Positions 24,330 through 34,441 of a stretch of DNA of 64,000 bases are shown piece by piece (position 1 is the stretch's first letter; every line of letters begins with the position of its first letter). The notes below the pieces were generated by a model. It saw only the letters and a list, made by a program, of their open reading frames with translations, did no database searches and was not told where the DNA came from. The position numbers and the translations under genes are program-made. The stretch is from Bacillus albus. Lineage in GTDB: Bacteria > Bacillota > Bacilli > Bacillales > Bacillaceae_G. Location of the stretch: positions 1-64,000 of the forward strand of contig NZ_MAOE01000067.1 in NCBI RefSeq assembly GCF_001884185.1, in the 5' to 3' direction.

Positions 24330-24932
24330 ATGTCAGCAACTACAACAAACTTAAAAGAAGCAATCGTGAACCGTCGTTCCATTCGTAAAGTAACAAAAAA
24401 CGATGCAATTACGAAAGAAAGAATTGAAGAAGTTTTAAAAACAGCTTTACACGCACCAACATCTTTCAATATGCAAAGTGGCCGAATGGTTGTATTAATG
24501 GATGGAGAGCATGAAAAGTTTTGGGATATTGTTAAAGAAACATTAAGAGCCCGCGTACCAGCAGAAAACTTTGAAGCGACTGTAGAAAGATTAAAAGGTT
24601 TCCATGCAGGTGTTGGGACTGTGTTATTCTTTGAAGATCAAGCAACAGTAGAAAAAATGCAAGAAAATGCACCATTATATAAAGATCAGTTCCCATTCTG
24701 GTCTCATCAAGGAAATGCAATGTTACAACATACAGTATGGATGTTATTATCAGCTGAAGGAATTGGCGCATCTCTGCAACACTACAATCCAATCGTAGAT
24801 GCTGAAGTGAAAGAAACTTGGAACATTCCAGCAGAGTGGAACTTAGTAGGACAAATGCCATTTGGTGAGCCAAATGAACAACCAGGAGAAAGAACATTTT
24901 TACCTACTGAAGATGTAGTGAAATTTTATTAA
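24330..24932 (+). CDS. Nitroreductase-family flavoprotein (paralog 1)
   Basis: A 200-aa FMN enzyme of the NfnB fold. The FMN-phosphate motif is NRRSIRK near residue 14; HAPTSFNMQSGRMVVLM and EGIGASLQHYNP are typical of the HBN1/FRM2-like subgroup. It reduces nitro-compounds or quinones with NAD(P)H. The natural substrate is unknown. ATG 24330 has GGAGG seven bases upstream; ATG 24324 is too close. A paralog is at 58990-59589. It lies 57 bases after the FrnE gene, and a palindrome TTGTTATGAAATAACAA sits in the gap. Confidence 0.88.
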   Translation: MSATTTNLKEAIVNRRSIRKVTKNDAITKERIEEVLKTALHAPTSFNMQSGRMVVLMDGEHEKFWDIVKETLRARVPAENFEATVERLKGFHAGVGTVLFFEDQATVEKMQENAPLYKDQFPFWSHQGNAMLQHTVWMLLSAEGIGASLQHYNPIVDAEVKETWNIPAEWNLVGQMPFGEPNEQPGERTFLPTEDVVKFY

Positions 24933-24959
24933 GAAATTTAATATATAAAGAGTGAAATA

Positions 24960-24993
24960 AAAGGAGAGTACAGCCATATATGTACTCTCCTTT
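24960..24993 (+). terminator. Terminator after nitroreductase 1
   Basis: A perfect 13-bp stem AAAGGAGAGTACA/TGTACTCTCCTTT with an 8-base loop. Confidence 0.85.
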
Positions 24994-25078
24994 CGTATGT
25001 AATAAACGCTTACTGCAAGAGCGATTACATTCATATAAATATAATTCTTCCCTTACAATTAAAAATCTATTATGTTTA

Positions 25079-25495
25079 TTATTTTGAAATGACCGTAAAC
25101 ATCCCCGTCATGTTTGGTGAGTAATCCTTAAAATCAAATTTCTCATAGAACGATTCTTTACCTTCTGATGCAAACAAACCGACAAACGCCTTATCAGGGG
25201 CATTCTCATGTAAGTATGAAACTAAATGATGCATGATTTCTTTTCCAATACCATGTTTCTGGTAGTTTGGATGAACTACTATATCTTGAATATAGAAATA
25301 GATAGATCCATCACCAACAATTCTCCCCATGCCGATTATTTGTTCATTATCTTTCACTGTGATGCAGTGAATAGAATTCTTCAGTGAAATATTTGCTACC
25401 TCAAAATTCATATAATCAGTCCATCCAACAGAATCACACAAATATTTGTACTCTTCTAATGTTGGACTGTTATGTTTAAAATCATATGTTTTCAA
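25079..25495 (-). CDS. GNAT-family N-acetyltransferase
   Basis: A 138-aa acetyltransferase. The acetyl-CoA binding motif is DIVVHPNYQKHGIGKEIM near residues 72-89, and the C-terminal FVGLFASEGKESFYEKFDF is the common GNAT end. The substrate is unknown. The TTG start at 25495 is supported by GGAGG seven bases upstream. Monocistronic. Confidence 0.88.
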   Translation of the reverse strand: MKTYDFKHNSPTLEEYKYLCDSVGWTDYMNFEVANISLKNSIHCITVKDNEQIIGMGRIVGDGSIYFYIQDIVVHPNYQKHGIGKEIMHHLVSYLHENAPDKAFVGLFASEGKESFYEKFDFKDYSPNMTGMFTVISK

Positions 25496-25673
25496 AATAT
25501 ACCCTCCAAGCCTTTATATTCAACAAGTATATACATTCGACATTTTTTTATCGTTTCCTCTTACGTAATTGCCCTTAGGTGTCGAATTTCGGACAGTTTC
25601 CTTATTTGTATTAATTTATAAGGGTTTAGGGAAAAAATATTAAAAATAATGCAATAGAAAAGGAAGTGGAAAA

Positions 25674-25805
25674 ATGAATGATGAGAAAAAATATACAGTA
25701 GTAGGTACTGACGTTGAGGAAGTAAAACGTTTAAATAAGGATTCAGGATTAACGTATAATCAAGTGAAGGAATTATTAGTGAAGCAAATGCAAAAAAAGA
25801 AGTAA
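25674..25805 (+). CDS. Small 43-aa conserved-looking protein
   Basis: ATG 25674 follows GGAAGTGG and opens a 43-aa charged protein, MNDEKKYTVVGTDVEEVKR and on, ending KQMQKKK. A perfect terminator follows at 25841. The motif GTDVEEVKRLN resembles the TDVxxVKxxN repeat of gamma-type small acid-soluble spore proteins, but the composition (no Gln/Ala-rich repeats) does not fit well. It is probably a real small gene; the function is unassigned. Confidence 0.6.
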   Translation: MNDEKKYTVVGTDVEEVKRLNKDSGLTYNQVKELLVKQMQKKK

Positions 25806-25840
25806 TGAAATTTTTCCTTTTTTCATTTAGCATTTTAATT

Positions 25841-25870
25841 AAAGAGAGTTATAAGGATAACTCTCTTTTT
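25841..25870 (+). terminator. Terminator of the 43-aa gene
   Basis: A perfect 12-bp stem AAAGAGAGTTAT/ATAACTCTCTTT with an AAGG loop and extra T. Confidence 0.85.
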
Positions 25871-25908
25871 CAATACAATTGAGCAACTTTTAGAGTGGAG
25901 GAAACAAC

Positions 25909-25971
25909 ATGAAGAAGTGGGTAAAGGTAACGTTGTCTATTGCGGGAGGTATTGATTTGTTGATGGGCTAA
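25909..25971 (+). CDS. Possible 20-aa peptide or truncated gene start
   Basis: GTGGAGG lies eight bases before ATG 25909, which opens MKKWVKVTLSIAGGIDLLMG and then stops. It looks like the basic start and first hydrophobic half of a membrane or exported protein, so it may be a stub. A loose AAGAATC/GATTCTT pair follows. Confidence 0.3.
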   Translation: MKKWVKVTLSIAGGIDLLMG

Positions 25972-26101
25972 TACAAAAAGAATCTAACAATATAAAAAGA
26001 AAAAAAGGATTCTTCTTAATTAGTAAGAAAGATTGTCTATAGAAGTTCATAAAATGTAATATATTCAATTTCCATCCATTGAAGGAGGAGGTTAAATCTT
26101 A

Positions 26102-27115
26102 ATGAATGAAGTGAAAAATTTCTTTCGAAGTAGAGGGTTCCAACGTTTTCTCGTTTTAATAATAGTAGCGCTTGTATTATATTGCTTAAAAAGTATGATC
26201 AATTTAATATTAATTACGTTCATACTGACATTTTTAATGGATCGGTTTCAACGTTTTATTTCAAAGAAATTGAAAGTGAATCGGAAAATTGTTATCGCAT
26301 GTTTGTATATCATATTAGTTACTTTTATCGGCACAACATTATATAAATATTTACCTGTGCTAACGATACAAATTTCCCAATTGATCTATCAGTTTAGACT
26401 GTTTTTTCAAAATCCACCTGATAATGAGATCATTAAATATGCACTTTCAACAATTAATGGAATGGAAGTATCAAAATATATAGAACAAGGTGTAGATGTC
26501 ATCTATCAATCGATTGCAAATATAGGAAAAGTCAGTTTGCAAATACTACTCTCTCTTATTTTAAGTTTATTTTTCTTGTTAGAAAAAGAACGCATCATAT
26601 CATTTACTTCGAAATTTAAAGATAGTAGTCTGAAGGTTTTCTATGAGGAGATTGCATATTTTGGTGAAAGATTTGCAAGATCATTCGGTAAAGTAATTGA
26701 AGCCCAGTTTTTAATTGCAGTTGTCAATTGTATTCTTACTGTCATTGCATTAATGGTTTTAGGATTTCCACAGCTTCTCGTATTGGCTGTCATGATTTTC
26801 TTACTAGGATTGATTCCTGTTGCCGGTGTAATCATTTCCTTGTTCCCGCTATGTATTATTGCTTATAACGTAGGCGGAGTTATGTACGTTGTATACATAC
26901 TTGTGTTCATTACAGTAATCCATGCTCTTGAAAGTTATTTTTTAAACCCGAAGTTTATGTCTGCGAAAACGAATTTACCAATCTTTTATACATTTATGAT
27001 TCTCATCTTTTCAGAGCATTTCCTTGGAATATGGGGGCTTATAATCGGGATACCAATCTTCATCTTCTTACTAGATGTACTGAATGTAAATAATGAGGAA
27101 ACGATTAAAGAATAG
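26102..27115 (+). CDS. AI-2E family transporter
   Basis: A 337-aa membrane protein with seven to eight helices: a hydrophobic pair near 15-45, one near 60-80, a loop domain of about 80-150, then paired helices. The motif FLLGLIPVAGVIISLFPLC and the C-terminal LGIWGLIIGIPIFIFL are signatures of the AI-2E (PerM/YtvI) family. Members export or exchange ions and small molecules; AI-2 transport is shown for few. A strong GGAGGAGG site precedes ATG 26102. Confidence 0.87.
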   Translation: MNEVKNFFRSRGFQRFLVLIIVALVLYCLKSMINLILITFILTFLMDRFQRFISKKLKVNRKIVIACLYIILVTFIGTTLYKYLPVLTIQISQLIYQFRLFFQNPPDNEIIKYALSTINGMEVSKYIEQGVDVIYQSIANIGKVSLQILLSLILSLFFLLEKERIISFTSKFKDSSLKVFYEEIAYFGERFARSFGKVIEAQFLIAVVNCILTVIALMVLGFPQLLVLAVMIFLLGLIPVAGVIISLFPLCIIAYNVGGVMYVVYILVFITVIHALESYFLNPKFMSAKTNLPIFYTFMILIFSEHFLGIWGLIIGIPIFIFLLDVLNVNNEETIKE

Positions 27116-27125
27116 AAAATAAACA

Positions 27126-27161
27126 AAAAAAGCAATCCAAAATAAATTGGATTGCTTTTTT
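27126..27161. terminator. Bidirectional terminator
   Basis: A perfect 15-bp stem AAAAAAGCAATCCAA/TTGGATTGCTTTTTT between the AI-2E gene and the converging ldh gene. Confidence 0.92.
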
Positions 27162-27171
27162 ATTATACATA

Positions 27172-28191
<1,020 letters not shown>

Positions 28192-28317
28192 TTATTACAT
28201 TTTATAAAAGATATTCAAGTAATTGAAAATGTATCCGTGCAATTTTTTGCATGAAACATAGGAAGTAAGTTAACTGAATATAATGCAATAAAATCCTTTA
28301 TTGAAGGGGAAAAAGGC

Positions 28318-29754
28318 ATGATGCAGCCATTAATGATGGAAAGAATGCTTCATATTATTAATGTGGGGCTCGTTAAAACGAATAACCCAAAGCAGGTTGT
28401 TATTGCTGGTGCAGGGATTTCGGGATTAGTTGCAGCATCGTTATTGAAAGAAGCAGGTCATAACATAACAATTTTAGAAGCGAATAGCCGAATAGGCGGA
28501 AGAATATATACGATGCGTGAACCGTTTAGCAGAGGTTTATATTTTAATGCAGGGCCGATGCGAATTCCTGGAACACACGAGTTAACTTTAGCTTACATTC
28601 GTAAATTTAAATTACCGTTAAATCTGTTTATAAATAAAACCACTTCAGATATTATTTATACGAATAATATTAAAACGAGATTGAGCATATTCGAAAATAA
28701 TCCAACTATACTTGGATATCCCATTTTAGAGAAAGAAAAAGGAAAAACGGCAGAAGAGTTAATGTTACTAGTATTAGAACCAATACTAAACTTTATAAAA
28801 AAAGATCCTCATAAAAACTGGATTATCGTTGAAAAAAAGTATAAAGCATATTCGCTCGGCTCATTTTTAATTGAGTATTATTCAGACGGAGCAATCGATA
28901 TGATCGGTGTACTTCTTGATATGGAAGCATATATGGGAATGTCTTTAATTGAAGTACTACGTGAAATGATCTTTTTTACCTCAACGACAAAATATTACGA
29001 GATAACGGGCGGGATGGATGCATTACCAAATTCATTTTTACCGGAGTTAAAAGATAATCTTTTTATGTCGTATAAAGTAGAGAAAATCATACAAGAAGAT
29101 AATAAAGTAATGCTACAAGGAAATCATGAGCAAACGTTAGAACAATTTACAATAACAAGTGATAGTGCTATTATTACAATTCCGTTTTCAACATTACGAT
29201 TTGTAGAAATTCAGCCATATCATTTATTCTCTTATTTTAAAAGACGAGCAATTCGTGAGTTAAATTATATTGCTGCAACTAAAATTGCGATAGAGTTTAA
29301 AAGTAGATTTTGGGAGAAAGCGGGACAATGTGGAGGTAAATCGATTACAGATTTACCTATACGATTTACATATTATCCGAGTTATGGCATTCATACACCA
29401 GGTGCAGCCATTGTTTTAGCGAGTTATACGTGGGCAGATGAGGCATTAACATGGGATAGTCTCTCGCAAAGAGATCGTATTCGTTACGCATTAAAAAATT
29501 TAGCGGAAATATATGGTGACATCGTCTATAGTGAGTTTGTTACTGGAACATCTTTTAGCTGGAGTAAAAATCCGTATTCTTGCGGCGCATTTACAGCTTT
29601 TGAACCAGGTCAAGAGCTCGAGTTATTTCCATATATTACACCACCATCTGGAAAAGTACACTTTGCAGGAGAGCATACGACATTAACACATGGATGGATG
29701 CAAGGAGCAATAGAGTCTGGAATTAGAGTTGCGTATGATGTAAATGAACAGTGA
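28318..29754 (+). CDS. Flavin amine oxidase / L-amino acid oxidase-like protein
   Basis: A 478-aa FAD enzyme. The dinucleotide motif is VVIAGAGISGLVAASLLKE near residue 27, followed by the GG-doublet SRIGGRIYTMR. The substrate domain has GPMRIPGTHELTL, with an Arg placed like the carboxylate-binding Arg of L-amino acid oxidases. The C-terminal FAD motif is VHFAGEHTTLTHGWMQGAIESG. Probably oxidises an amine or amino acid to imine plus H2O2. ATG 28318 has an AGGGG site. Not exported. Confidence 0.82.
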   Translation: MMQPLMMERMLHIINVGLVKTNNPKQVVIAGAGISGLVAASLLKEAGHNITILEANSRIGGRIYTMREPFSRGLYFNAGPMRIPGTHELTLAYIRKFKLPLNLFINKTTSDIIYTNNIKTRLSIFENNPTILGYPILEKEKGKTAEELMLLVLEPILNFIKKDPHKNWIIVEKKYKAYSLGSFLIEYYSDGAIDMIGVLLDMEAYMGMSLIEVLREMIFFTSTTKYYEITGGMDALPNSFLPELKDNLFMSYKVEKIIQEDNKVMLQGNHEQTLEQFTITSDSAIITIPFSTLRFVEIQPYHLFSYFKRRAIRELNYIAATKIAIEFKSRFWEKAGQCGGKSITDLPIRFTYYPSYGIHTPGAAIVLASYTWADEALTWDSLSQRDRIRYALKNLAEIYGDIVYSEFVTGTSFSWSKNPYSCGAFTAFEPGQELELFPYITPPSGKVHFAGEHTTLTHGWMQGAIESGIRVAYDVNEQ

Positions 29755-29799
29755 AGATATATTTACAAATGACTATTCTTTTAATAAAATAATAAATAT

Positions 29800-29820
29800 A
29801 AATCGTAATTATTACGCTTT
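29800..29820 (+). promoter_or_regulatory. Zur box
   Basis: The 21-base site has TCGTAATTATTACG at its centre (29803-29816) and differs from the B. subtilis Zur consensus (AAATCGTAAT-N-ATTACGATTT) only at 29817. It lies 38 bases before the preferred start of the CobW gene and inside a longer in-frame extension, arguing that the real gene begins after it. Confidence 0.85.
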
Positions 29821-29857
29821 GAATACGCTTGAAATAAAGAAATGGATGGTCGATCAC

Positions 29858-30781
29858 ATGAATAAAGTAGAAATTCATATATTAGGTGGCTTTTTAGGTA
29901 GTGGAAAATCAACATTATTACAAAATTTATTGTTAGCGGAGAAAAAGAAGAATAGAAAAGTTGCAGTATTAATGAATGAAATTGGTGAATACTCGGTAGA
30001 TACAGATATTATTGGAAAAGAGAATGTTTTAAGAGAACTTCTGAAAGGATGTATTTGTTGTACGCTAAAAGAAGAGCTTGAAATACAATTGCATTCGTTA
30101 TATCAGCAAGAAAGACCAGATGTCATTTATATTGAAACGACAGGTGTTGCACATCCAATTGAAGTGCTAGATGCATGTGTATCACCAATTTTAGCACCTT
30201 TCTTAGAAGTGAAATCAATTGTCGTTGTATTAGATGCAGTAAGGTGGTTAAACCGAAGTGTATTAAGTGCAAACGTTCAGCAATTATTGCATGAGCAACT
30301 GAAGTTTGGTAGCCACATTTTAATTAATAAATCAGATTTACTAACAGATGAGGATAAGAACAAAGTAATAGAAGAAGTGAAAGTGATAAATAATCATGCG
30401 AAATTGTTTGAAACAAAATATTGTAATATATCTTTAGAAGACATAGAAGAAGCTGAATTTACGAATGACGTGGAACATGAGACACTACATGTAAAACAGC
30501 ATTTACATATACAAACGATGACGTATCAATTTACGAAATCGATTGATCAAGACAATTTATATGAATGGCTTTCAAATTTACCAGACAGTATTTATCGTGT
30601 AAAAGGATTTGTGAAATTCCATGGAGATAAATACCCTCACTTATTCCAATATTCATTTGGGGTACCAACTTTACTGGAACAAGACTTCGGTTTCCCGACG
30701 AACTTAGTAGTAATAGGGGAAGGGCTAGATAAGAAACAATTGACTGAAGGGTTAGAGAAAATAGAAAATAATTCTAATTAA
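29858..30781 (+). CDS. Zur-controlled CobW/COG0523 GTPase (zinc metallochaperone)
   Basis: A 307-aa G3E GTPase. Walker A is GGFLGSGKS, the metal motif GCICCTL (CxCC) binds Zn, EIETTG-type switch is YIETTGVAHP and the guanine motif is NKSD. The C-terminal CobW_C domain starts near 210 after a His-rich linker (VEHETLHVKQHLHIQ). With the Zur box, it is the likely counterpart of B. subtilis ZagA/YciC, which delivers zinc during starvation. ATG 29858 (GGATGG site) or 29846 are plausible. A frame from 29744 overlapping the oxidase gene would run through the Zur box. Confidence 0.85.
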   Translation: MNKVEIHILGGFLGSGKSTLLQNLLLAEKKKNRKVAVLMNEIGEYSVDTDIIGKENVLRELLKGCICCTLKEELEIQLHSLYQQERPDVIYIETTGVAHPIEVLDACVSPILAPFLEVKSIVVVLDAVRWLNRSVLSANVQQLLHEQLKFGSHILINKSDLLTDEDKNKVIEEVKVINNHAKLFETKYCNISLEDIEEAEFTNDVEHETLHVKQHLHIQTMTYQFTKSIDQDNLYEWLSNLPDSIYRVKGFVKFHGDKYPHLFQYSFGVPTLLEQDFGFPTNLVVIGEGLDKKQLTEGLEKIENNSN

Positions 30782-30785
30782 GATG

Positions 30786-30819
30786 AAAGGCCTAACTTAT
30801 TTTTAAGTTAGGCCTTTTT
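30786..30819 (+). terminator. Terminator of the CobW gene
   Basis: A perfect 14-bp stem AAAGGCCTAACTTA/TAAGTTAGGCCTTT with a TTTT loop and T tail. Confidence 0.9.
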
Positions 30820-30910
30820 GTATGTAGAAAAACACTTGCAGATTTTGTCTAACGATAATAATTGTAAAATTCAGAAATATATCTAGAATCAAATCTAAGA
30901 GGTGATTCAG

Positions 30911-31516
30911 GTGTCAGAAAAAATAATAATGGATGTAAAAAACCTAACAACAAAAGGGTTAGAAACGAGAGAGAAATTATTGTGTGCTGCAGAAGAGGTG
31001 TTTGGTAGTAAGGGATATTACGAGGCTTCTATCGTGAATATTACACAAGAAGCAAAGGTAGCGCACGGAACTTTCTATAATTACTTTCCATCTAAAAAAG
31101 ATATATTTGATGAATTGATTCGCAGATTGAACCGAGAGTTACGCTTAATTATTAAAGAAGAAATGAAGGGAATATCAAGTTATGAAGAGGCACAAAGAAG
31201 AGGTTTTCAGGCTTTTTTTCGGTGGGTAAAAGATCGACCTAATCTATATAACATTGTACAACAGGCAGTAGTTGTTGATGATAACTTATATAGATGGTAC
31301 TATGTAAAGCTCGCAAATGGATTTTTAAAAAGTTTATCGGCTGGTATGGAAGCGGGAGAGTTTAAACAACTTGATAAAGAAACAATTGCGTATTGTCTTA
31401 TGTCCATTGGGCAATTTCTAGGAATGCGATGGGGTTATTGGGAAGAGAAAGATGTTCCGGAAGATGTATTTGAAGCAGCGATGTCATTAATATTTGAAGG
31501 ATTGAGAAAGAGATAA
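30911..31516 (+). CDS. TetR-family regulator
   Basis: A 201-aa protein. The N-terminal helix-turn-helix has LLCAAEEVFGSKGYYEASI, then VAHGTFYNYFPSKKDIFDEL. The rest is a helical ligand domain. The GTG start at 30911 has AGAGGTG seven bases upstream. It heads a block of acyl-CoA genes 15 bases downstream, so an acyl-CoA effector is plausible, as for FadR-type TetR proteins. Nothing in sequence identifies the ligand. Confidence 0.88.
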   Translation: MSEKIIMDVKNLTTKGLETREKLLCAAEEVFGSKGYYEASIVNITQEAKVAHGTFYNYFPSKKDIFDELIRRLNRELRLIIKEEMKGISSYEEAQRRGFQAFFRWVKDRPNLYNIVQQAVVVDDNLYRWYYVKLANGFLKSLSAGMEAGEFKQLDKETIAYCLMSIGQFLGMRWGYWEEKDVPEDVFEAAMSLIFEGLRKR

Positions 31517-31531
31517 GGGAGTGGAGGAAAT

Positions 31532-33022
31532 ATGCAAGGCATTGCTTATTGGATTGAAAAACGGTCCTATTTACATTCAGATCGCATTGCCATTATTACA
31601 GAAGAGGAGGAAATGACATATAAACAGTTACATGAGTATGTAAGTAAAGTAGCAGCCTATTTAATTTACGACTTAAATGTGCAAAAAGGAGAAAGGATAG
31701 CTATTTTATCACAAAACAGCTTGGAATATATTGTACTTTTGTTTGCTATAGCAAAAGTAGAATGTATTGCTGTTCCACTTAATATACGGTTAACTGAAAA
31801 TGAACTTATCTTTCAGCTAAAGGATAGTGGAACTACAGTTTTATTTGTAGAAGAAACATTTCAATATATGGCACTGTCAATGCAGAAGGTATCTTATGTA
31901 CAAAACGTTATTTCGATTACAAGTTTAAAAGAAATAGAAGATAGAAAAAGTGACAACTTTGAAGAGGTAAATAAAAGCGTATCCTTTATTATATGTTATA
32001 CATCAGGTACAACAGGAAAACCGAAAGGAGCCGTACTTACACAAGAAAATATGTTTTGGAATGCACTTAACAATACATTTGCAATTGACTTAACTATGCA
32101 CGACCGCTCCATTGTATTATTACCTTTATTTCATATTGGTGGGATTGGTTTATTTGCATTTCCAACTTTATTTGCAGGTGGCGTAATCATTATTCCAAGG
32201 AAATTCGAACCAACCACAGCTCTTTCGATGATAGAAAAACATAAAGTGACTGTAGTGATGGGAGTACCTACAATTCATCAAGCATTAATGAATTGTCCAA
32301 AGTTTGAAACTACAAATTTACAATCTGTTCGGTGGTTTTATAACGGTGGTGCTCCATGTCCAGAAGAGTTGATGAGAGAATTTATAGATAGAGGATTTCT
32401 ATTTGGTCAAGGCTTTGGCATGACTGAAACATCACCAACCGTGTTTATGCTTTCAGAAGAAGATGCAAGATGTAAAGTAGGTTCAATTGGAAAACCTGTT
32501 CTGTTTTGTGATTATTTACTTATTGATGAAAACAAAAATAAGGTTGAAATCGGTGAAGTTGGAGAGTTACTTATAAGAGGGCCAAATGTAATGAAAGAGT
32601 ATTGGAATCGGCCAGATGCAACAAAAGAAGCGATTCAAGATGGTTGGTTATATACGGGAGATTTAGCTAGAGTTGATGAAGATGGTTTTGTATACATTGT
32701 AGGTAGAAAAAAAGAAATGATAATTTCCGGTGGTTAAAATATTTATCCACTTGAAGTAGAGCAGGTCATTAATAAGATTTCGGAGGTATATGAGGTAGCG
32801 GTCGTTGGCAGGCAACATGGAAAGTGGGGGGAGATTCCAATCGCCTTTATTGTGAAAAAGAGTAGCAGTGAATTAACTGAAAAAGAAGTCATTGAACATT
32901 GTCGTTTGTTTCTAGCAAAATATAAGATACCGAAAGAAATTGTGTTTCTAGAGGAATTGCCTAAAAATGCAACTGGTAAAATTCAAAAAGTACAATTAGC
33001 AAATCAATTGAAAAGCAGGTGA
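31532..33022 (+). pseudogene. Acyl-CoA ligase (AMP-binding) with internal nonsense codon
   Basis: The frame starts MQGIAYWIEKRSYLHSD and carries the AMP-binding motif YTSGTTGKPKGAV, the GMTETSPTVFM motif and YTGDLARVDEDGFVYIVGRKK. After EMIISGG a TAA (32735-32737) interrupts where GEN is universal. Reading on in the same frame gives NIYPLEVEQV... to PKNATGKIQKVQLANQ and a natural stop at 33020. One G-to-T change of GAA explains it. The catalytic Lys of ATGKIQK is beyond the stop, so the 401-aa product should lack adenylation activity. The whole gene would encode about 496 aa. Confidence 0.9.
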
Positions 33023-33026
33023 AGAG

Positions 33027-33443
33027 ATGACGGTATATATCACTGGTCAACAGGCATCATGTAGTAAAACGATAACAGAAACAGATTTTGTATTATTTGC
33101 AGATTTGAGTGGGGATTTTAATCCAATCTATATTGATCATGAGTATGCGAAACAAACTAGATTTAATCAAAGAATAGCACATGGTTTACTAACTTCTAGT
33201 CTATTATCACAATTGCTTGGGATTCATTTACCTGGAAAAGGATCCGTTTATATGGAACAAACTATTAAATTTACAGCACCAGTTTTTATAGGAGATACAA
33301 TTACAGCCACAGCTACAGTGCAAGAATTTATGATAGAAAAGAGAGTTTTGAAATTGTTAACTGAATGTCATAATCAAAAAGGAGATTTAGTATTAACAGG
33401 TGTAGCGACTATGATGGTGCCAAAAGAAGGAGGGGTAGTCTAA
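33027..33443 (+). CDS. MaoC-like enoyl-CoA hydratase
   Basis: A 138-aa single hot-dog domain. The hydratase-2 motif is FADLSGDFNPIYIDHEYA, with the catalytic Asp and His, followed by RIAHGLLTSSLLS. It hydrates trans-2-enoyl-CoA or acts as a thioester dehydratase. It starts five bases after the ligase stop and overlaps the KAS III start by one base (TAATG), so it is cotranscribed. Confidence 0.87.
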   Translation: MTVYITGQQASCSKTITETDFVLFADLSGDFNPIYIDHEYAKQTRFNQRIAHGLLTSSLLSQLLGIHLPGKGSVYMEQTIKFTAPVFIGDTITATATVQEFMIEKRVLKLLTECHNQKGDLVLTGVATMMVPKEGGVV

Positions 33444-34438
33444 TGAATATTGGGGTTGAAACGACTGGTGTTTTCTTCCCAAAAGACGTAGAGACTGCTG
33501 CAGATCTATCTAAGAAAACAGGCATCCCTGAGAAAATCATTATAGAAAAGTTTGGTTTATATGAAAAACATGTCGCAGACAAAACGATGCACGCATCAGA
33601 TTTAGCTATTGCTGCTGCAAAGCCAATTTTATTACAAGTAGACCCTCAATCTATTGATGTAGTCATTTATTTTGGTAGCCCACATAAAGATTACCACGTA
33701 TGGTCAAGTGCCCCCAAAATTCAGCATGAACTTGGATTGAAAAATGCTTATGCTTTTGAAATTATGAATGTTAGTTCTTGCTTTCCAATCGCTCTCAAAG
33801 TTGCAAAAGATATGCTCTACTCTGATAACTCAATTGAAAATATATTATTAGTAGGTGGATGTAAAGAATCTCAAATTGTAGATTATGATAATCCACGCTC
33901 ACGTTTTATGTTTAATTTCGCTGATGGCGGAAGCGCAGCTTTAGTAAAAAAAGAAGCTAGCAACGGTGAAATATTAGGAAGTGCGATTATAACAGATGGT
34001 TCATTTCATGAAGATGTACGTATTCCAGCAGGTGGATCAAAGCAGGTTGCGAGCTATGATACAGTTGAGAATCGACAACATTATATTGATGTAATAGATC
34101 CTAATAGTATGAAAGAACGTCTGGACCGGGTTTCAATCCCTAATTTTGACAAGGTTATAAGGGAGGCGTTAAGAAAAAGTGCGTTAACTCCAAAAGATAT
34201 TAAAGTATTGTTACCACTGCATACAAAACGTTCTATGTTAATAGAATTGATACAGGGGCTAGGGCTAGAAGAAGAACAAGTTGTATATTTAGATCATTAT
34301 GGACATATGTCAGCGCTTGATCCTTGTATTGGTCTTCACTTTGCAAATGAACAGGGAAAATTACAGCCTGGAGATATTGCAGTAGTAGTTAGTGCAGGGA
34401 CTGGGTATACGTGGGCAGCGACTGTAATTAGGTGGTGA
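33443..34438 (+). CDS. KAS III-like 3-oxoacyl synthase with C-H-H active site
   Basis: A 331-aa thiolase-fold condensing enzyme. The nucleophile is Cys-113 in NVSSCFPIAL, and the first His is His-260 in LLPLHTKRS. The position of the usual FabH Asn (YGN) holds His-288 (DHYGHMSALDP). GTGYTWAA closes the fold. It likely condenses an acyl-CoA with an extender or transfers acyl groups. With MaoC and a ligase it suggests a small acyl-CoA pathway rather than primary fatty-acid synthesis, for which fabH would sit in another locus. Confidence 0.82.
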   Translation: MNIGVETTGVFFPKDVETAADLSKKTGIPEKIIIEKFGLYEKHVADKTMHASDLAIAAAKPILLQVDPQSIDVVIYFGSPHKDYHVWSSAPKIQHELGLKNAYAFEIMNVSSCFPIALKVAKDMLYSDNSIENILLVGGCKESQIVDYDNPRSRFMFNFADGGSAALVKKEASNGEILGSAIITDGSFHEDVRIPAGGSKQVASYDTVENRQHYIDVIDPNSMKERLDRVSIPNFDKVIREALRKSALTPKDIKVLLPLHTKRSMLIELIQGLGLEEEQVVYLDHYGHMSALDPCIGLHFANEQGKLQPGDIAVVVSAGTGYTWAATVIRW

Positions 34439-34441
34439 AAA

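Noticed and set aside
29744-29857. N-terminal extension of the CobW protein
   Set aside because: It overlaps the oxidase gene, lacks a ribosome site and contains the Zur box.
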